Below are positions 20,424 through 32,540 of a stretch of 64,000 nt of DNA, one piece after another; the stretch's first letter is position 1; each line of letters opens with the position of its first letter. The notes beneath the pieces are model-generated. The model was not told the DNA's origin. It was given only the letters and a program-made list of their open reading frames with translations, and made no database searches. The stretch is taken from assembly GCF_021462225.1 (NCBI RefSeq), contig NC_061818.1, forward strand, positions 19,923,462 to 19,987,461. The letters run 5' to 3'. A program made the position numbers and the translations under genes. Source of the DNA: Girardinichthys multiradiatus (taxonomy: Eukaryota; Chordata; Actinopteri; Cyprinodontiformes; Goodeidae).

Positions 20424-22340
20424 CCAGCTCCTGTTTATCACACGCACAAGATGTACAAATAAAATACTAATTTATACATTTGATAGCCGTATACAGATCC
20501 TGTTGATGTGTGTAAACACTGTCGCTGCAAACTGTTTTAATTGGGTGCAATGCAATCCAAAGTCTCTTTAACTGCTGCTGCCTGGATGGCAAAACCACCT
20601 ATTGAGTAACAACACTGTCTCTGATGTTGCAATAGGATGTGTGGCTTTATAAACCAAAGTCCTAATACACAGAGAAACACAGAGCGTTGTAACTTTTATT
20701 TGTATGAATCTGTAAAAAAAAAAAAGACGGTAAAACCAGGCATGTTTAATTTTAATCATTACAACCTGTTGCCTAGCTAAAAAACCCCTGCTCCCCTCCG
20801 ACCCACAACCGTCACTGCCATATGTAGGTGGTCTTGAAATGCTGCAATGTTTGTTTGTAGAGGAGGGTGCGTAGCAGAGTTCAAACAGTGGGCGCTAAAT
20901 CTAGTTGTGTTCACTAATCTGTGAAGCGCTACATGGTAAGAACTGTAAAAAAAAAAAAAAAGAAATGATAGCTGTGGGGCGATTAAATTTGGGGTGGCTG
21001 CGTTTCGTGGGGTGGGTTTTCTCTCTGCACCAGTAAGCCGTTGTTTTTGAAAGCCGACTGAGTGTGTTTTTTTCCTGCTTGTGTGTGATTGTGAGTAACG
21101 GAAAGTGTTTCTGTAGGTATTTTCTTACACATTTGGGAGGATTTGAGTTAACTGGCCTGTGAAAAAAACGTACTGGTGATTCTTTTTTTTTTTTTTGGGT
21201 GCCTCCTCCGCCTGCTACACACTTGTAAAGACAAAAGCAACAGCTGTTTTATAGGGACTCCTGTTATGGTTTCACAGCAAATGTACTGTATGCGTGACGT
21301 TTATGTTCAAAGTGCTTTAATCCTGCCTAATAAGTTCCTCTTTGGCCTCATTTCCTTTGAGATGTTACTTTCTTGCCTTGTTTAAATATTTTCCTCATTC
21401 TTGTGCCAAACCTGGTTTTCTTTGTGGCTTTTTTTTCCCTGTTTCTCATTTATTGTTTCGTTTCTTTAAGGAGGACCGTGCCTGAGTAAGAACAGCTGTT
21501 ATCCTACTGTATATTTATCCACTATTTTTGAATTTTGTTGTCACTAAGTGAACCTCTCGTGCTGTGTGTGGTGCTGTGTTGTCTCACATTGTAAGCAGCA
21601 TTTTTTTTGTGTGCTTTATTGATTTGTGATGATTGTATGTTGAGTTATCAACCCTTGATCATATCTGATGACTTTACCACAGACAGGCTCTCTTTGCACA
21701 TGTTGACTGTACTTTTAGTGGTGAGATGGAGGCGTCAGACTGCATGTAAATATTTCATATTACTCAGTTCAGAGAATTTGGTTGGAGGTGAGAAATCTGA
21801 AAGGTTTTTGTTTTTTTCCTGCACGGCCCCACGCCAATGTTTGTCATCTCTCTGCATTTTAGCCCTCCTGCCAATGGCTTTGTTTTGCTTCAACCCTCCA
21901 TATTCGTAAACACTGGTTATCAGGATTGGTTGGTGTAAACATCTCATGTTTTTTTGGAATATTTCAGTGCTATGTGTTTAAATGGCTGCAGTGCACAGGG
22001 ACTGGCAGCTTTTAAACCAGCACATTAGCCTATTAAATGGAGTCTAATGCTACTACAGCTGAGTCCATATCACTCCAGTCTGCAGTCTGTGAATGAGCTA
22101 CACCATTTAGAGTGGTTTAACCAGTAAAACTGTTTAGTCATTTTTAAAGTGCGTTGGTTCTTGTGTACAAAACAAATTTAAGGACAAAAACAAATGTTCA
22201 GTGGCAGTGTTTTATGAATTTGGTCTGCTATAAGTATGACTGTGCCTTTGGAGGTGGTAGAATGCAAATCAGATGTTTTTAATTTTAAAGATAAAAATTA
22301 AAGGAATTTTTAAAATTACACCTGCTTCTTTTGGAGATTT
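20424..22340 (+). other. rfx1: Probable rfx1 3' UTR
   Basis: After the rfx1 stop there is a canonical AATAAA at 20458-20463, only 35 bases downstream. The following 1.9 kb is T-rich, has no ORF or mobile element, and reaches an ATTAAA at 22297-22302. RFX1 mRNAs of other vertebrates have long 3' UTRs, so both a short and a long form are possible. Which is used cannot be told from sequence. Confidence 0.45.
20458..20463 (+). promoter_or_regulatory. Polyadenylation signal AATAAA (proximal, rfx1)
   Basis: The canonical hexamer lies 35 bases after the TAA. A GT-rich stretch (TGTTGATGTGTGT) follows about 40 bases later, as expected downstream of a cleavage site. Confidence 0.5.
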
Positions 22341-22667
22341 ATTTTTCCCAATGGTCCCTCTTTGTGTCGGCATTTCTAATCTTTGTGGCAAATATTAAGT
22401 GTGGGTGAGAAATCAAGATGTTGAGTTATATGCTCCTAGTACATCAACAGTTATATAAACTCTAGCAAATTAATGCAAAATAATCAAGCTGCAACAACAA
22501 GCTGAAATACATTTGTATTTTCCTTTCATAAGTGTGAAACAAGGACAGAGTTGTTTAACCTTTCCCTGCTGCTTAAAGAAATTACCTGAACTGGTGAGAT
22601 TTTTTTCATTCAGTCACCTTATTAAAAAAGATTATTCAGCTGCTCACTGGTACTTCCTGTGTTATAT

Positions 22668-22668
<1 letters not shown>

Positions 22669-22707
<39 letters not shown>
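22669..22707. repeat. (CA)n microsatellite
   Basis: An uninterrupted run of CA dinucleotides, 39 bases. Confidence 0.97.
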
Positions 22708-22709
<2 letters not shown>

Positions 22710-23063
22710 AGGAAGCTGCTATTGCTGCAAAGAACAAAAGAAAACACTGGGAGTAAAAGCCCAGCAAGTTCCTGTTTAAAAGTCACATACTGACTCAAAT
22801 ACAAAGTTTTTTTTAGCATTGTATGCAGTACCAGTTCTGTGTCTTGTCTTATACTCTCTTCTCTGCAGCTCACCCTGCAGGTTTTGTGTACGATTTAGGT
22901 CTGGGGCCTGAGATGACCGGTGAACTGTTTGCAATTTTATTTGGCCATATATACAGGGGTTGGACAATGAAACTGAAACACCTGTCATTTTAGTGTGGGA
23001 GGTTTCATGGCTAAATTGGACCAGCCTGGTAGCCAGTCTTCATTGATTGCACATTGCACCAGT

Positions 23064-23678
23064 CAGCGGCGTGCACAGACATTTTGGGGGGCAGGTGCTC
23101 AAGTAGAAAAAAGGGGCACTTTGTGTGGCGCATAACACCGCTCGCTGTCCTAGCAGTGTGAGATTTATTACGGGCACAGCTTAAACATCATGTATGTATA
23201 CCTATTTAAAATTAATAGCCATATTCTGTCTGATGAATGTGTTTAATATTGTTGAACACTCTACAGGTTGGTTTCACAATAAAATTGGTAACAACAGAAC
23301 ACAGTATAATTAAACATTAGTGTCTATAAAATAATTAACCATTTCAAATATACAAAACTATAAACAAACTTGAAATAAAAAATATGAGCTGGCCCCTATT
23401 TTCCCTCAGTATGGCAAAGATTTCTTTGAGGTCTTTTGAAGGAAAGCTGGAGTGGAAAACTTTTAGTTCCGTCTTCAGCTGGTCCTCATCTTCTTCATAG
23501 AAGTCACACAGGATGCGGACAGCTTCATTTGCTTCTGTGTTGCTACCTTGGGCCACACACTAAAGCTGCACTGTTGAAAAAAAAAATCATCATTAGGGCA
23601 CTTTTTTGGTTCAGAGGGAAAAGGGCAGGTGGTGTAGGTGGTGTAGCACCACCTGGTGTCTATCTGTGCACATAACTG
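23064..23678. mobile_element. Non-autonomous hAT-like insertion with 8-bp target duplication
   Basis: The insert begins CAGCGGCGTGCACAGACA and ends ...TGTGCACATAACTG, whose complement is CAGTTATGTGCACAGATA. The ends share CAG plus GTGCACAGA. It is flanked by GCACCAGT (23056-23063) and GCACTAGT (23679-23686), an 8-bp duplication with one later mutation, as hAT elements make. Joining the flanks at the duplication gives an uninterrupted Tc1-like sequence. A short minus-strand reading frame (about 23344-23556) with TELKVFHSSFP and DLKEIFAILREN resembles the C-terminal region of ZMYM1-type hAT proteins, suggesting a deletion derivative. Confidence 0.75.
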
Positions 23679-23762
23679 GCACTAGTAAGAGCAGAGTGTG
23701 AAGGTTCAATTAGCAGGGTAAGAGTATAGTTTTGCTCAAAATATTGAAATGCACACAACATT

Positions 23763-24794
23763 ATGGGTGACATACCAGAGTTCAAAAGAGGACAAATTGT
23801 TGGTGCACATCTTGCTGGCGCATCTGTGACCAAGACAGCAAGTCTTTGTGATGTATCAAGAGCCACGGCATCCAGGGTGATGTCAGCATACCACCAAGAA
23901 GGACGAACCACATCCAACAGGATTAACTGTGGACGCAAGAGGAAGCTGTCTGAAAGGGATGTTCAGGTGCTAACCCGGATTGTATCCAAAAAACATAAAA
24001 CCACGGCTGCCCAAATCATGGCAGAATTAAATGTGCACCTCAACTCTCCTGTTTCCACCAGAACTGTCCGTCAGGAGCTCCACAGGGTCAATATACACGG
24101 CCGGGCTGCTGTAGCCAAACCTTTGGTCACTCATGCCAATGCCAAACGTCGGTTTCAATGGTTCAAGGAGCGCAAATCTTGGGCTGTGGACAATGTGAAA
24201 CATGTATTGTTCTCTGATGAGTCCACCTTTACTGTTTTCCCCACATCCAGGAGAGTTACGGTGTGGAGAAGCCCCAAAGAAGCATACCACCCAGACTGTT
24301 GCATGCCCAGAGTGAAGCATGGGGGTGGATCAGTGATGGTTTGGGCTGCCATATCATGACATTCCCTTGGCCCAATACTTGTGCTAGATGGGTGCGTCAC
24401 TGCCAAGGACTACCGAACCATTCTTGAGGACCATGTGCATCCAATGGTTCAAACATTGTATCCTGAAGGCGGTGCCGTGTATCAGGATGACAATGCACCA
24501 ATACACACAGCAAGACTGGTGAAAGATTGGTTTGATGAACATGAAAGTGAAGTTGAACATCTCCCATGGCCTGCACAGTCACCAGATCTAAATATTATTG
24601 AGCCACTTTGGGGTGTTTTGGAGGAGCGAGTCAGGAAACGTTTTCCTCCACCTGTATCACGTAGTGACCTGGCCACTATCCTGCAAGAAGAATGGCTTAA
24701 AATCCCTCTGACCACTGTGCAGGACTTGTATATGTCATTCCCAAGACGAATTGACGCTGTATTGGCCGCAAAAGGAGGCCCTACACCATACTAA
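23763..24794 (+). pseudogene. Tc1-like transposase with one premature stop
   Basis: The frame opens MGDIPEFKRGQIVGAHLAGA, with a helix-turn-helix (TKTASLCDVSRATASRVM) and a GRKRK-type linker. It runs open to 24356. At 24357-24359 a TGA follows WAAIS, and the same frame continues HSLGPILVLDG to the stop at 24792-24794. The catalytic boxes LFSDESTF, YQDDNAPIHTA and SPDLNIIEPLW are all present. The related proteins usually have Trp here, so a single TGG to TGA change would explain the stop. Confidence 0.87.
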
Positions 24795-24848
24795 TAAATT
24801 ATTGTGGTCTAAAACCAGGTGTTTCAGTTTCATTGTCCAACCCCTGTA

Positions 24849-25540
24849 CATGTTTTGGATCTTTTTCCTACTGAGACCCAATGCATATTATCAGATTATT
24901 ACCTGAAATTCAGGTATTTCAAATAGTTCATGAACACATCCACTCCAACACAAGGCAGAGAAGCAAAATGGGCCCACAGCATCACATATAACCATTAGAG
25001 CCTATACCATACATGATACATAGAAGCATAAAAGAACTTTAATTAACCACAACAATGTCAAAATGAAACACGATCTGTAAGGTATGAAAACGAAACACTT
25101 TAAATAGGCAGAGTCACGCTGACCACATTCGACATTATTTTGGTTGATTTGCAGACTAACAGGGACATCTAGTGGCGGTATTATCTATGTTGGATTGTGT
25201 TGCTCTCTCTTACAACCAAAACGATCGATGCATCATTAAAGAGCATTTTAGAGTATTTAGAATAATTTAAAAGTCATTGTTGTAAATAAACATGACTGGT
25301 GAGATGTTAAAGTGGCTTAATGCTCTTGTTTTTAAATTGGAATAAGACAAAATGTTATGATTTTTGGTAACAAGAGAAAGTAGTATGCAATTAGCATGGC
25401 GATACATGGAGTTTCAGTAGGAAGAGGATCTGAAGTTAAGTTTTTAGGTTTCATTTAAGATCTTAATTGGAAATTTCTGATAATGTACTAAAACTAAATC
25501 TATGGTTTTGCAATTTAAAATAAGTTACAAGTTTTTTGGA
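24849..25540. other. AT-rich intergenic DNA, nothing recognised
   Basis: No ORF, repeat family or exon-like sequence that I can support. Confidence 0.4.
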
Positions 25541-25544
25541 CTCA

Positions 25545-25705
25545 TCAGCATATTTTATATTGTTCACTTATTTATCCATATTAAAATTATTGTAGAGAAC
25601 TTTGGTATAACATTTATGTGACTAACACCAAACCTCCATTTATTTTACAGAAAAGAATAATCAGAATATTACATAATGCAGATGCAGGGGAGCATACAAA
25701 GTTTG
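25545..25705 (+). mobile_element. LINE reverse-transcriptase C-terminal scrap
   Basis: One frame reads IYPY, NYCRELWYNIYVTNT and FILQKRIIRILHNADAGEHT, matching the region downstream of the RT palm in CR1/L2-type LINEs. An in-frame stop and the short length mark it as a fossil. Confidence 0.5.
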
Positions 25706-26654
25706 TGCATCAGGTTGCATGTGTTGAACTTTAAATATTCGGTTAATTTAAAATGTTTGTAGTTATGCATTGAAAAAAGAAAAAAGAAAAATAATTTACA
25801 GAAGATTTTGTATGAAAACACAGCGGCCTCAATCACCAATTAATAAATTATATCAAAAGTGAAAATGCACGATCTACATGAAAACAGGTCTGTTTACGGA
25901 GTAAAATTATCTCCCAAGTACGTTGAGGGAACCCACTGGCTACAGATAGTAATATTTTTATTATATATTTTGGAACATTGTCTCTTTCTGTGAAAAGGGA
26001 AGCAAACAGGTTTCAAAAGGTTTAGGAACAAGATCTAATGGAAGGCTTGCTAGATCAGTTAACTATGAACCATAAACTCAATACCGGACTGGGACTGGGA
26101 ATTAAACCAAGATGTTGATTTGAAAACATTCTGTTTACACTCCTTTTTTACCATTAAAACGTAGCCATGATGACAAAAAAACTTAGTCAAAACAGAAATG
26201 TCCTGGCTTTAACATTTGAGCTTTGAAGCTAACAACTCATAAGTGACCATATACAGACATGAGTAATAAAATCTCTGTATTATTGAATAAAAACATATAA
26301 ATTACATATTTTTCATTAAACCTCCAAAACACTAAATGATTGGTAAATGAAGCATGACTAATACAGGGGTCTGATCGAACCCAACTCAATTCATCAGACC
26401 ACACTGTTAAATACAGCACCTACATGATAATTATATTTCAAAAATGTATTAATGTTAAATGCTTTCCTTCTAGAATTAATTTTGTCCAACTCAAAAATTC
26501 TCAAGTTAGCTTTTTAAGCATTTTTTATTATCTTGTTTGGCAATAATCACAAATATAAGGGCTTGTTTCTATTTAGATCGAATGGCAAATTGCCAAATAA
26601 AATATTTGCATCAAGAAGTAGGAATAGTAATGATTCAAAAATGAAACAATATTT
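25706..26654. other. AT-rich intergenic DNA, nothing recognised
   Basis: No coding or repeat signal seen between the LINE scrap and the first GIMAP remnant. Confidence 0.35.
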
Positions 26655-27060
26655 TTATTCTGAAGAACAGTGCATGTAGCCGTCAGTATGTAGAAACTTA
26701 GCAGTTAATTCTTTAGCATATTACATTTACTTTCTGCAATGTGATCTTCATGTCATGTTGTCTTAGTTCTTCTGGTTCCATTACTAAAGATTTCATCTAT
26801 GAGCTCATCCTCCGTCCTGTTCCATTTCTCTGTTTGCTTGTCAATGGAATTTCTGAAATGTCTTTTGTTTGGGTTTAGTTGCGAAGTGTCCTTTGTTTTG
26901 TTTTACCATATCAATATTTTTTTGGAACACCTCTTTTACCAACATATTCAGCCAGCAAAATAACAGTTTACAAAAGCATGATCCAAGATGGGATGAAGTT
27001 TGAGGGAGAGTTTTATAAAATGATCTCTTTCCTCAGTTGGAAGTATCATCTCATTAGCTT
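26655..27060 (-). pseudogene. Decayed GIMAP unit: X-domain exon and first-exon region
   Basis: The minus strand of about 26935-26655 aligns by eye to the C-terminal half of the GIMAP X domain (traces of FQKNIDMVKQNKG, then QKTFQKF) but has many stops. About 100 bp upstream (about 27010-27060) the sequence resembles the first-exon region of gene 1, with CTTCCAACTGAG in place of TTTCCAACTCAG. The Z and Y exons are missing between them. It is the most decayed unit of the cluster. Confidence 0.5.
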
Positions 27061-27484
27061 GACTTTGTCAACTTTTCTGTTTGTTGTCTGTTCTAACTTC
27101 TAACAAAACCTGTTCCTAAAGGAAAGTAAATAGTGTAGAGGTTGTTGGGGATGATGGTTGGTTTGTAAAGTCAAACATATTCAGAGCTCGCTTCTGCTGG
27201 ATGACTACAATAACTACATGTCTACTTTGGCAACTAAAAGTAACAATATCACAATAAAACTAGTAATGAACAAATCACTGAACAAATCGATTTACCAAAA
27301 ACAAAAATAGAATACATTTGACGCTATACATTGCGTCAAATCCAAAAGGAAAATCAACTTCATTGAAGAATTTGCTCTGTCTAATGAAATCCTAAAACAG
27401 TACATAGTGGTAGAAAATTGAAATGAAACAATTTTAATTAATAACAAAAAGTCTTCATGTAGAAAAAATGATCTAAAATGGGGA

Positions 27485-27770
27485 GCTGGAGAGCTCCTTT
27501 AGTGACAGGCTGCTGCATCCTATGTGCACAAAGGAGTTTTATCACAGATCCTTCCTCCCAGCAGCTGTTGTGACTTTATAACCATCACTGCTCCCAACAA
27601 ACTTAATAAGTGTTTAAATCCCTGCTGTTATTTGCACAGTTTTTTTTAATTTATTCTACTCAGTTGCACATTTCTTTAAATCTTATTATGCTGTTTTTAA
27701 TAACAGTACAGTATTTTTCCTTATGCTGTAAATTCACCCTTACTGTACAGTCTCAGTCTGTCTCACTCCT
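27485..27770 (+). mobile_element. LINE 3' end (C-terminus of ORF2 and 3' UTR), copy 1
   Basis: It contains a LINE ORF2 C-terminus (RSFLPAAVV-like, then TITAPNKLNK in another frame) and a 3' UTR near-identical to 31860-32130. The two copies sit at the same place relative to a GIMAP first exon on the left and a GIMAP last exon on the right. This suggests they were duplicated together with the genes. Confidence 0.6.
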
Positions 27771-27778
27771 TTGCTCAA

Positions 27779-30700
27779 CTAATCAGCAACATTGTCATGT
27801 GCTCGTTGATTTCTAAACTCTGAAATGCTCCCATATCCTGAGGCAACATCTCTGCTCACTGAAAGAGAAGATGGAGTGTGTTATTCTGAAGAACAGTGCA
27901 TATAATCAACAGTAACTCAGCAGGTAATTATTCACTATATTAAACTTATTGTCTGGAATGTAAAGCTCATTCATGCTATTTGCCATCTTCAGAGAAGGTA
28001 CTGTTGGTTCCTCTGGTTCCTTTGCTAAAGCGTTCATCACTCGCTCTATCAGTTCCTGTTCTCTCCTGCTCCATTCCTCTTCTATCTGCTTTTCTTGCAA
28101 AGGGAATTTCTGAAATTTCTTTTGTTTGGCTTTAGCTGTGAAACATCCCTTGTTTAGTTTTACCATGTCAATAATTTTTTGGAACAGCTCTTTGACGTGA
28201 ACACGATCATCAGAATGATAGAGGTTGAGAACATGGTATCTGTTTCCACACTTCTCCAGAAGCTCCTGGAGCTCCTTGACCTCTCTGTCGATGTAGTTCT
28301 CTACAGGGAGGTCATGGAGCCAGTCTCCCCAGGTAAACAGCACCATTCAGTGTCTCCACACTCTGTCTGTTAATGGTTTCAAGACCTCCACCAGAGCTCT
28401 GAGATCTTTCTCTGTGAAAGCTCTGGAGATCGGAACAACCAGGAGAAAAACATGAGGTCCTGGAGAACACATGGAGACACTGTGGAGAACTTCACCTTTG
28501 ATCCAGTCTGGTGGTGTTGGGCCTGTGAACCAACCTGGTGTTTCAACAAAAGAGACTTTTACTCCATCAAAGTTTCCTTCATGTTTCACACATGTTGGAG
28601 ATCTTTTCTGATCTTGGTAGTTCTGAAATGATGAAAAACAAAAACTATGATTTGAAATTCTTCACGGAAATGTCCACTTTGGCTGTTAAACTGTAAAATG
28701 TTTCTGATTAGGCAGAATACATGGTTACCTTTTTCAACCAACTCATGTTGAAACTGAGATCAAATAAATTACTGAAAAGGATCATGTTTCCAGCTTTACT
28801 TTTCCCTGAACATTTTTGTCCAACAAGAACAATCCTGATGTCAGTGACTGGATGTCTATCACCTGTAAAAAAAAAATACCAGAATTATTTATCTTAATAA
28901 TTATAACACTGCTTTGATGAATCATAAAATATCCAAAATGTAAGCTAACCTTTAAGCACCTCTTTCAGGACTCTTGACTGTCTCTCATTGATCTTCTTCA
29001 ATCTTCTGGCCATCTTGTCTCCAGCCTCTTTCTTGGCTTCTATCTGTGCAGCTCGGTCCAGGTCCACTTCATAGTAAGGATCTTTATTTCCTGCCCACAT
29101 CTCTTCAATCTTCTCAAGGAGCTCCTTTACCTGAGTCTTATCACTGTGATCCATGTTGTTCAGGACATGATACCTGTTCCCACACTTGTTCACTATCCAC
29201 TGCAGACCTTCTTCACTCTCTATACGCTCCTCCACAGTCTTCACTCCTAACCAGTCTCCTCTGGTGAACAGAACAAGTGTGTGTTTCCAGACGTCTTCTC
29301 TAAACAGACTCATATGTTCCTGAACAGATCTCAGATATGATGTGTTCATAGCAGCTGCCAGATGAACAACCAGCATCACTGCATGGGGTCCTGGAGGACA
29401 CAGATACACACTGTTCTCTATTTCCAGTTTATCCATTTCATTGGTGTCCTGAAGGGTGTTGATGTAGAACCATCCAGGAGAATCTACCACTGTGTGCCGC
29501 CTTCCTTCAACCACACTGACTTATTTCACAGTGCGTTATTCTACCATTGTTGTTAACATTAAATGCATTTTTTTGCAGTATGCTGTTTCCAGTTGAGCTC
29601 TTGCCTGCCCACTTTGCACCAACTAACACCAGTCTTGAATGTTCTGATGCGGACTTTGCATCTGAAGAAAATAAAATTGAATTCTAAATGATACAACTAA
29701 TGACACAATCTGTTTTTATATAATACTCTCAATACATTAATTGAAATAGCTTAAACAAAACTTCACAACCCCAAATTTTTTTTACTGAATATGAAATTGG
29801 ATTGTTTGGGGTTGTGTGAAACAGATTTGAAAATAAAAATAAAAATAAGACAGAGTTCAAAAGTTTGTATTTATTTATTGTTGCTATACATTACCAGTAA
29901 TTTTGATAGATGGTCAAATAAGGATTACAATTTGAAAAAAACAAACATTGATTCTATATCATGTATTACTGGGAATGATTTTTGCAAATTTGACATAATA
30001 GATTTAGTAGCTTATGTTGGTAACAAGCTACTGTAGGAAACAAAGGATGAAAAGCAGAGTTCAAAAGGCTAGAATAAATTTGTTTCAACCTTCTATAAAG
30101 TAGCTGTTTAATTTGTAACCTACCTTCAATCAGCTCTTCGAGTTTCCTTCTTTGTTTCTGAACTTGATCAAACCTTCTTGAGGCTCTTTCAGCCAAATCT
30201 GTCATTTCTTTCCTCAGAGATTCTCCTTGACGTCTGTCCATAGGACAGTAGTGTCTTCCTCCATTGTTTGCAACCATGATCTCAATTTTCTCAAAACGCA
30301 TCTTGACGTGATCTCTATCTTCTCTGTCACTGATGTTGAGAACATGTTTTCTGTTTCCACAATGTTGAAGGATCCACTGCAGGGTTGGACTTCTTCTGAT
30401 ATTAGATTCTATTGTTTCGTCACTACATGGATCGTCTGCAGTGAATAGCAAGATGGTGTGACTGAAAACATCTGCATTGAAAAGTTCCAGGTGCTCTTTT
30501 AGTGATGATTTTACCCGCTGAGGTAGATATAAACCAACAGGAATGACCAGAAGAAACACATGAGGTCCTGGAGGACACAGCTGGATACTGTTCTGGACTT
30601 CCATCTGATCCAGTTTTGGCGTGTCTTCTTGTTGATAACCCCACCAACAGCCTGGAGTATCAACTACTGTAACTAGTCTGCCGAATACTTCCTGCTGCTT

Positions 30701-31198
30701 CGCTTCACTCTGAGCTGTTCTTCTTCTGGTGTCAAAAACATTTTGACCCAGAATGATGTTTCCAGCTGAACTTCTACCACTGAGACTTCCATTTAGTTCT
30801 CGTCCTCCTATCAACACAATCCTCAACTCTGCAGCAGGGTGGCTTTGCGCTGTTAAGAGAGGCAAGGCATCATCTGCATACAGTTTACAAACACATTGTT
30901 TAGGCAATCACAGACTGTACTTTTTAATTCAACAATATATTCTTGTTGGAGCAATGATAAAATTAAGTAATTATTAATAACATTCACACAACATCAAAAA
31001 CCTAGTATAATAAAATCTTGAAAAGCAGAGGGAGTAATTTTTGTCTAACTCCCAACTCCTCTCTAAAGTCAGTCTCTGAATCCAACATATTCAGTCATTA
31101 TAATAAGAGTTTAAAAAAGGAGAATCCAAGATCTGATCAAATTTTGTCAAAGTTTTATAAAGAGATCACTGACCTGAGTTGGAAATATCAGCAGCCAT
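27779..31198 (-). pseudogene. GIMAP gene 1: three-AIG1-domain GTPase, damaged
   Basis: Minus-strand exons: 31198-31174 (MAADISNS), Z 30849-30124, Y 29661-28950, X 28862-28729 and 28622-27947, last exon 27858-27779. The Z exon is intact. Lesions: a 2-base deletion in Y near 29517 (stop follows); a TGA in X at 28349-28347 where gene 2 has Cys (WRHC); the donor after the second X exon reads AT instead of GT (near 27949); and a TAG at 27781-27779 in the last exon where related copies have Trp. GIMAPs are AIG1-family GTPases of lymphoid cells in vertebrates. The intact Z domain could still be made as a short protein, but the three-domain product cannot. Confidence 0.8.
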
Positions 31199-31209
31199 TT
31201 CATTAGCTT

Positions 31210-31689
31210 CACTCTGCTGACTTTTCTGCTGGTTGTCTGTTCTAACAAAACCTGTTCCTACATGAAAGTAAATGCTGGCTGTTATTGAGGGATGATGGTT
31301 GATTGTTACAGTTAAACACAGTCAGACATCTGCTGAACAACTAGAGTAACTACAGGTATACTTTGGCCACCAAAAGTAACCACATTACATAACTGACCTA
31401 TATTATATTAACTATATTATATAACTAAAGACGAACAATTCAGGAAGGAAATAGATTTATCAATACAAATAAATTCCATTGGGAAAAATCCTAAAGGAAA
31501 AACAACTTCATTATTTACTAATTTTGAAAGATTTGCTCTGTCTAATTAAATCCTGAAATACTATATATCGGTATGAAATTTACATTAAACAATTTTAATA
31601 ATAAACCAATAACAATGTCTTCATGTAGAAAACGGATCTAAAATATGTTATGAGATTCTGCTATTGCAGCTGCTCTGCAATCAAATGTA
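31210..31689. other. GIMAP gene 1 upstream region
   Basis: About 31200-31290 matches the region right of 27060, so it belongs to the duplicated unit. It is the likely promoter side of gene 1. No TATA box or binding site stands out. Confidence 0.35.
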
Positions 31690-32237
31690 CTAAAAACTGT
31701 AGTTTTTAGTGTATTAACCAGACAATAACACATTCATCAGGACGGTCAGCTCTGTCCTAGGATGCCCCCTGGTCCCAGTGCAGGTAGTGGGAGACAGACG
31801 GGCTCTAGCAACTATAACATCTGCATTGACAATGTCTCCCACCACATGAATGAAGCTGTTGCAGAGCTGGAGAGCTCGTTCAGTGACAGGCTGCTGCGTC
31901 CTAGGTGCACAAAGTAGCGTTATCGCAGATCCTTCCTCCCAGCAGCTGTTAGACTTTATAACCATCACTGCTCCCAACAAACTTAACAAGTGTTTAAATC
32001 CCTGCGGTTATTTGCTCTTTTTTTAATTTATTCTACTCAGTTGCACATTTCTTTCGATGTTATTATGCTGTTTTTAATAACCTTACAGCATTTTACATAT
32101 GCTGTAAATTTGCCCTTATTGTACAGTCTCTTATTCTTATTTCTGTTATCTGCATGCTTTCATTTGCTTTTCACTTTGCTGCTGAAACACCTGAATATTC
32201 CCACTGAGGGAGACACACAACACCCACATAAACAAGT
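31690..32237 (+). mobile_element. LINE 3' end, copy 2, with pentanucleotide tail
   Basis: One frame reads VSHHMNEAVAELESSFSDRL, then after a stop RYRRSFLPAAVRLYNHHC, a LINE ORF2 C-terminus. A 3' UTR shared with copy 1 follows and leads directly into the (TTCTA)n array at 32238, which looks like its expanded 3' tail. Confidence 0.65.
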
Positions 32238-32364
32238 CTATTCTATTCTATTCTATTCTATTCTATTCTATTCTATTCTATTCTATTCTATTCTATTCTA
32301 TTCTATTCTATTCTATTCTATTCTATTCTATTCTTCTATTCTATTCTATTCTATTCTATTCTAT
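32238..32364. repeat. (TTCTA)n microsatellite
   Basis: About 25 pentanucleotide units with one interruption near 32334. It directly follows a LINE 3' UTR. Confidence 0.95.
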
Positions 32365-32540
32365 ACAGCATACAGTCACTGCACTGAACAAAAGATCATC
32401 TTTATGATGTATTTAAAGAAACAGACATCAGTAAATCAGTTCTTACTCTAAAACTGAAGTTACTTTTCATCACATTGTTGAGCTACTTATGCTTTAAAAA
32501 CAGTTCCTGCGTTAAATCTTAGTGATGAATGGGAACTATT

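Larger units (their letters stand above)
22954..24846 (+). mobile_element. Tc1/mariner-like transposon, third family, with complete ends
   Basis: It starts CAGGGGTTGGACAATGAAAC and ends with the exact complement, with TA at 22952-22953 and 24847-24848. The short terminal repeat is about 30 bp. It carries one transposase gene with a single premature stop. It also contains a hAT-like insertion at 23064-23678 between its left end and the transposase. Confidence 0.88.

Noticed and set aside
22513..22873. Short frames across the CA repeat
   Set aside because: Histidine/threonine or valine/cysteine runs come from the microsatellite.
23344..23556. Stand-alone host gene on the minus strand
   Set aside because: It lies wholly inside the 615-bp hAT-like insert and is best read as a scrap of its transposase.
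31990..32451. Reading frame of 153 codons through the TTCTA array
   Set aside because: It is produced by the repeat and a LINE 3' UTR; no protein features.
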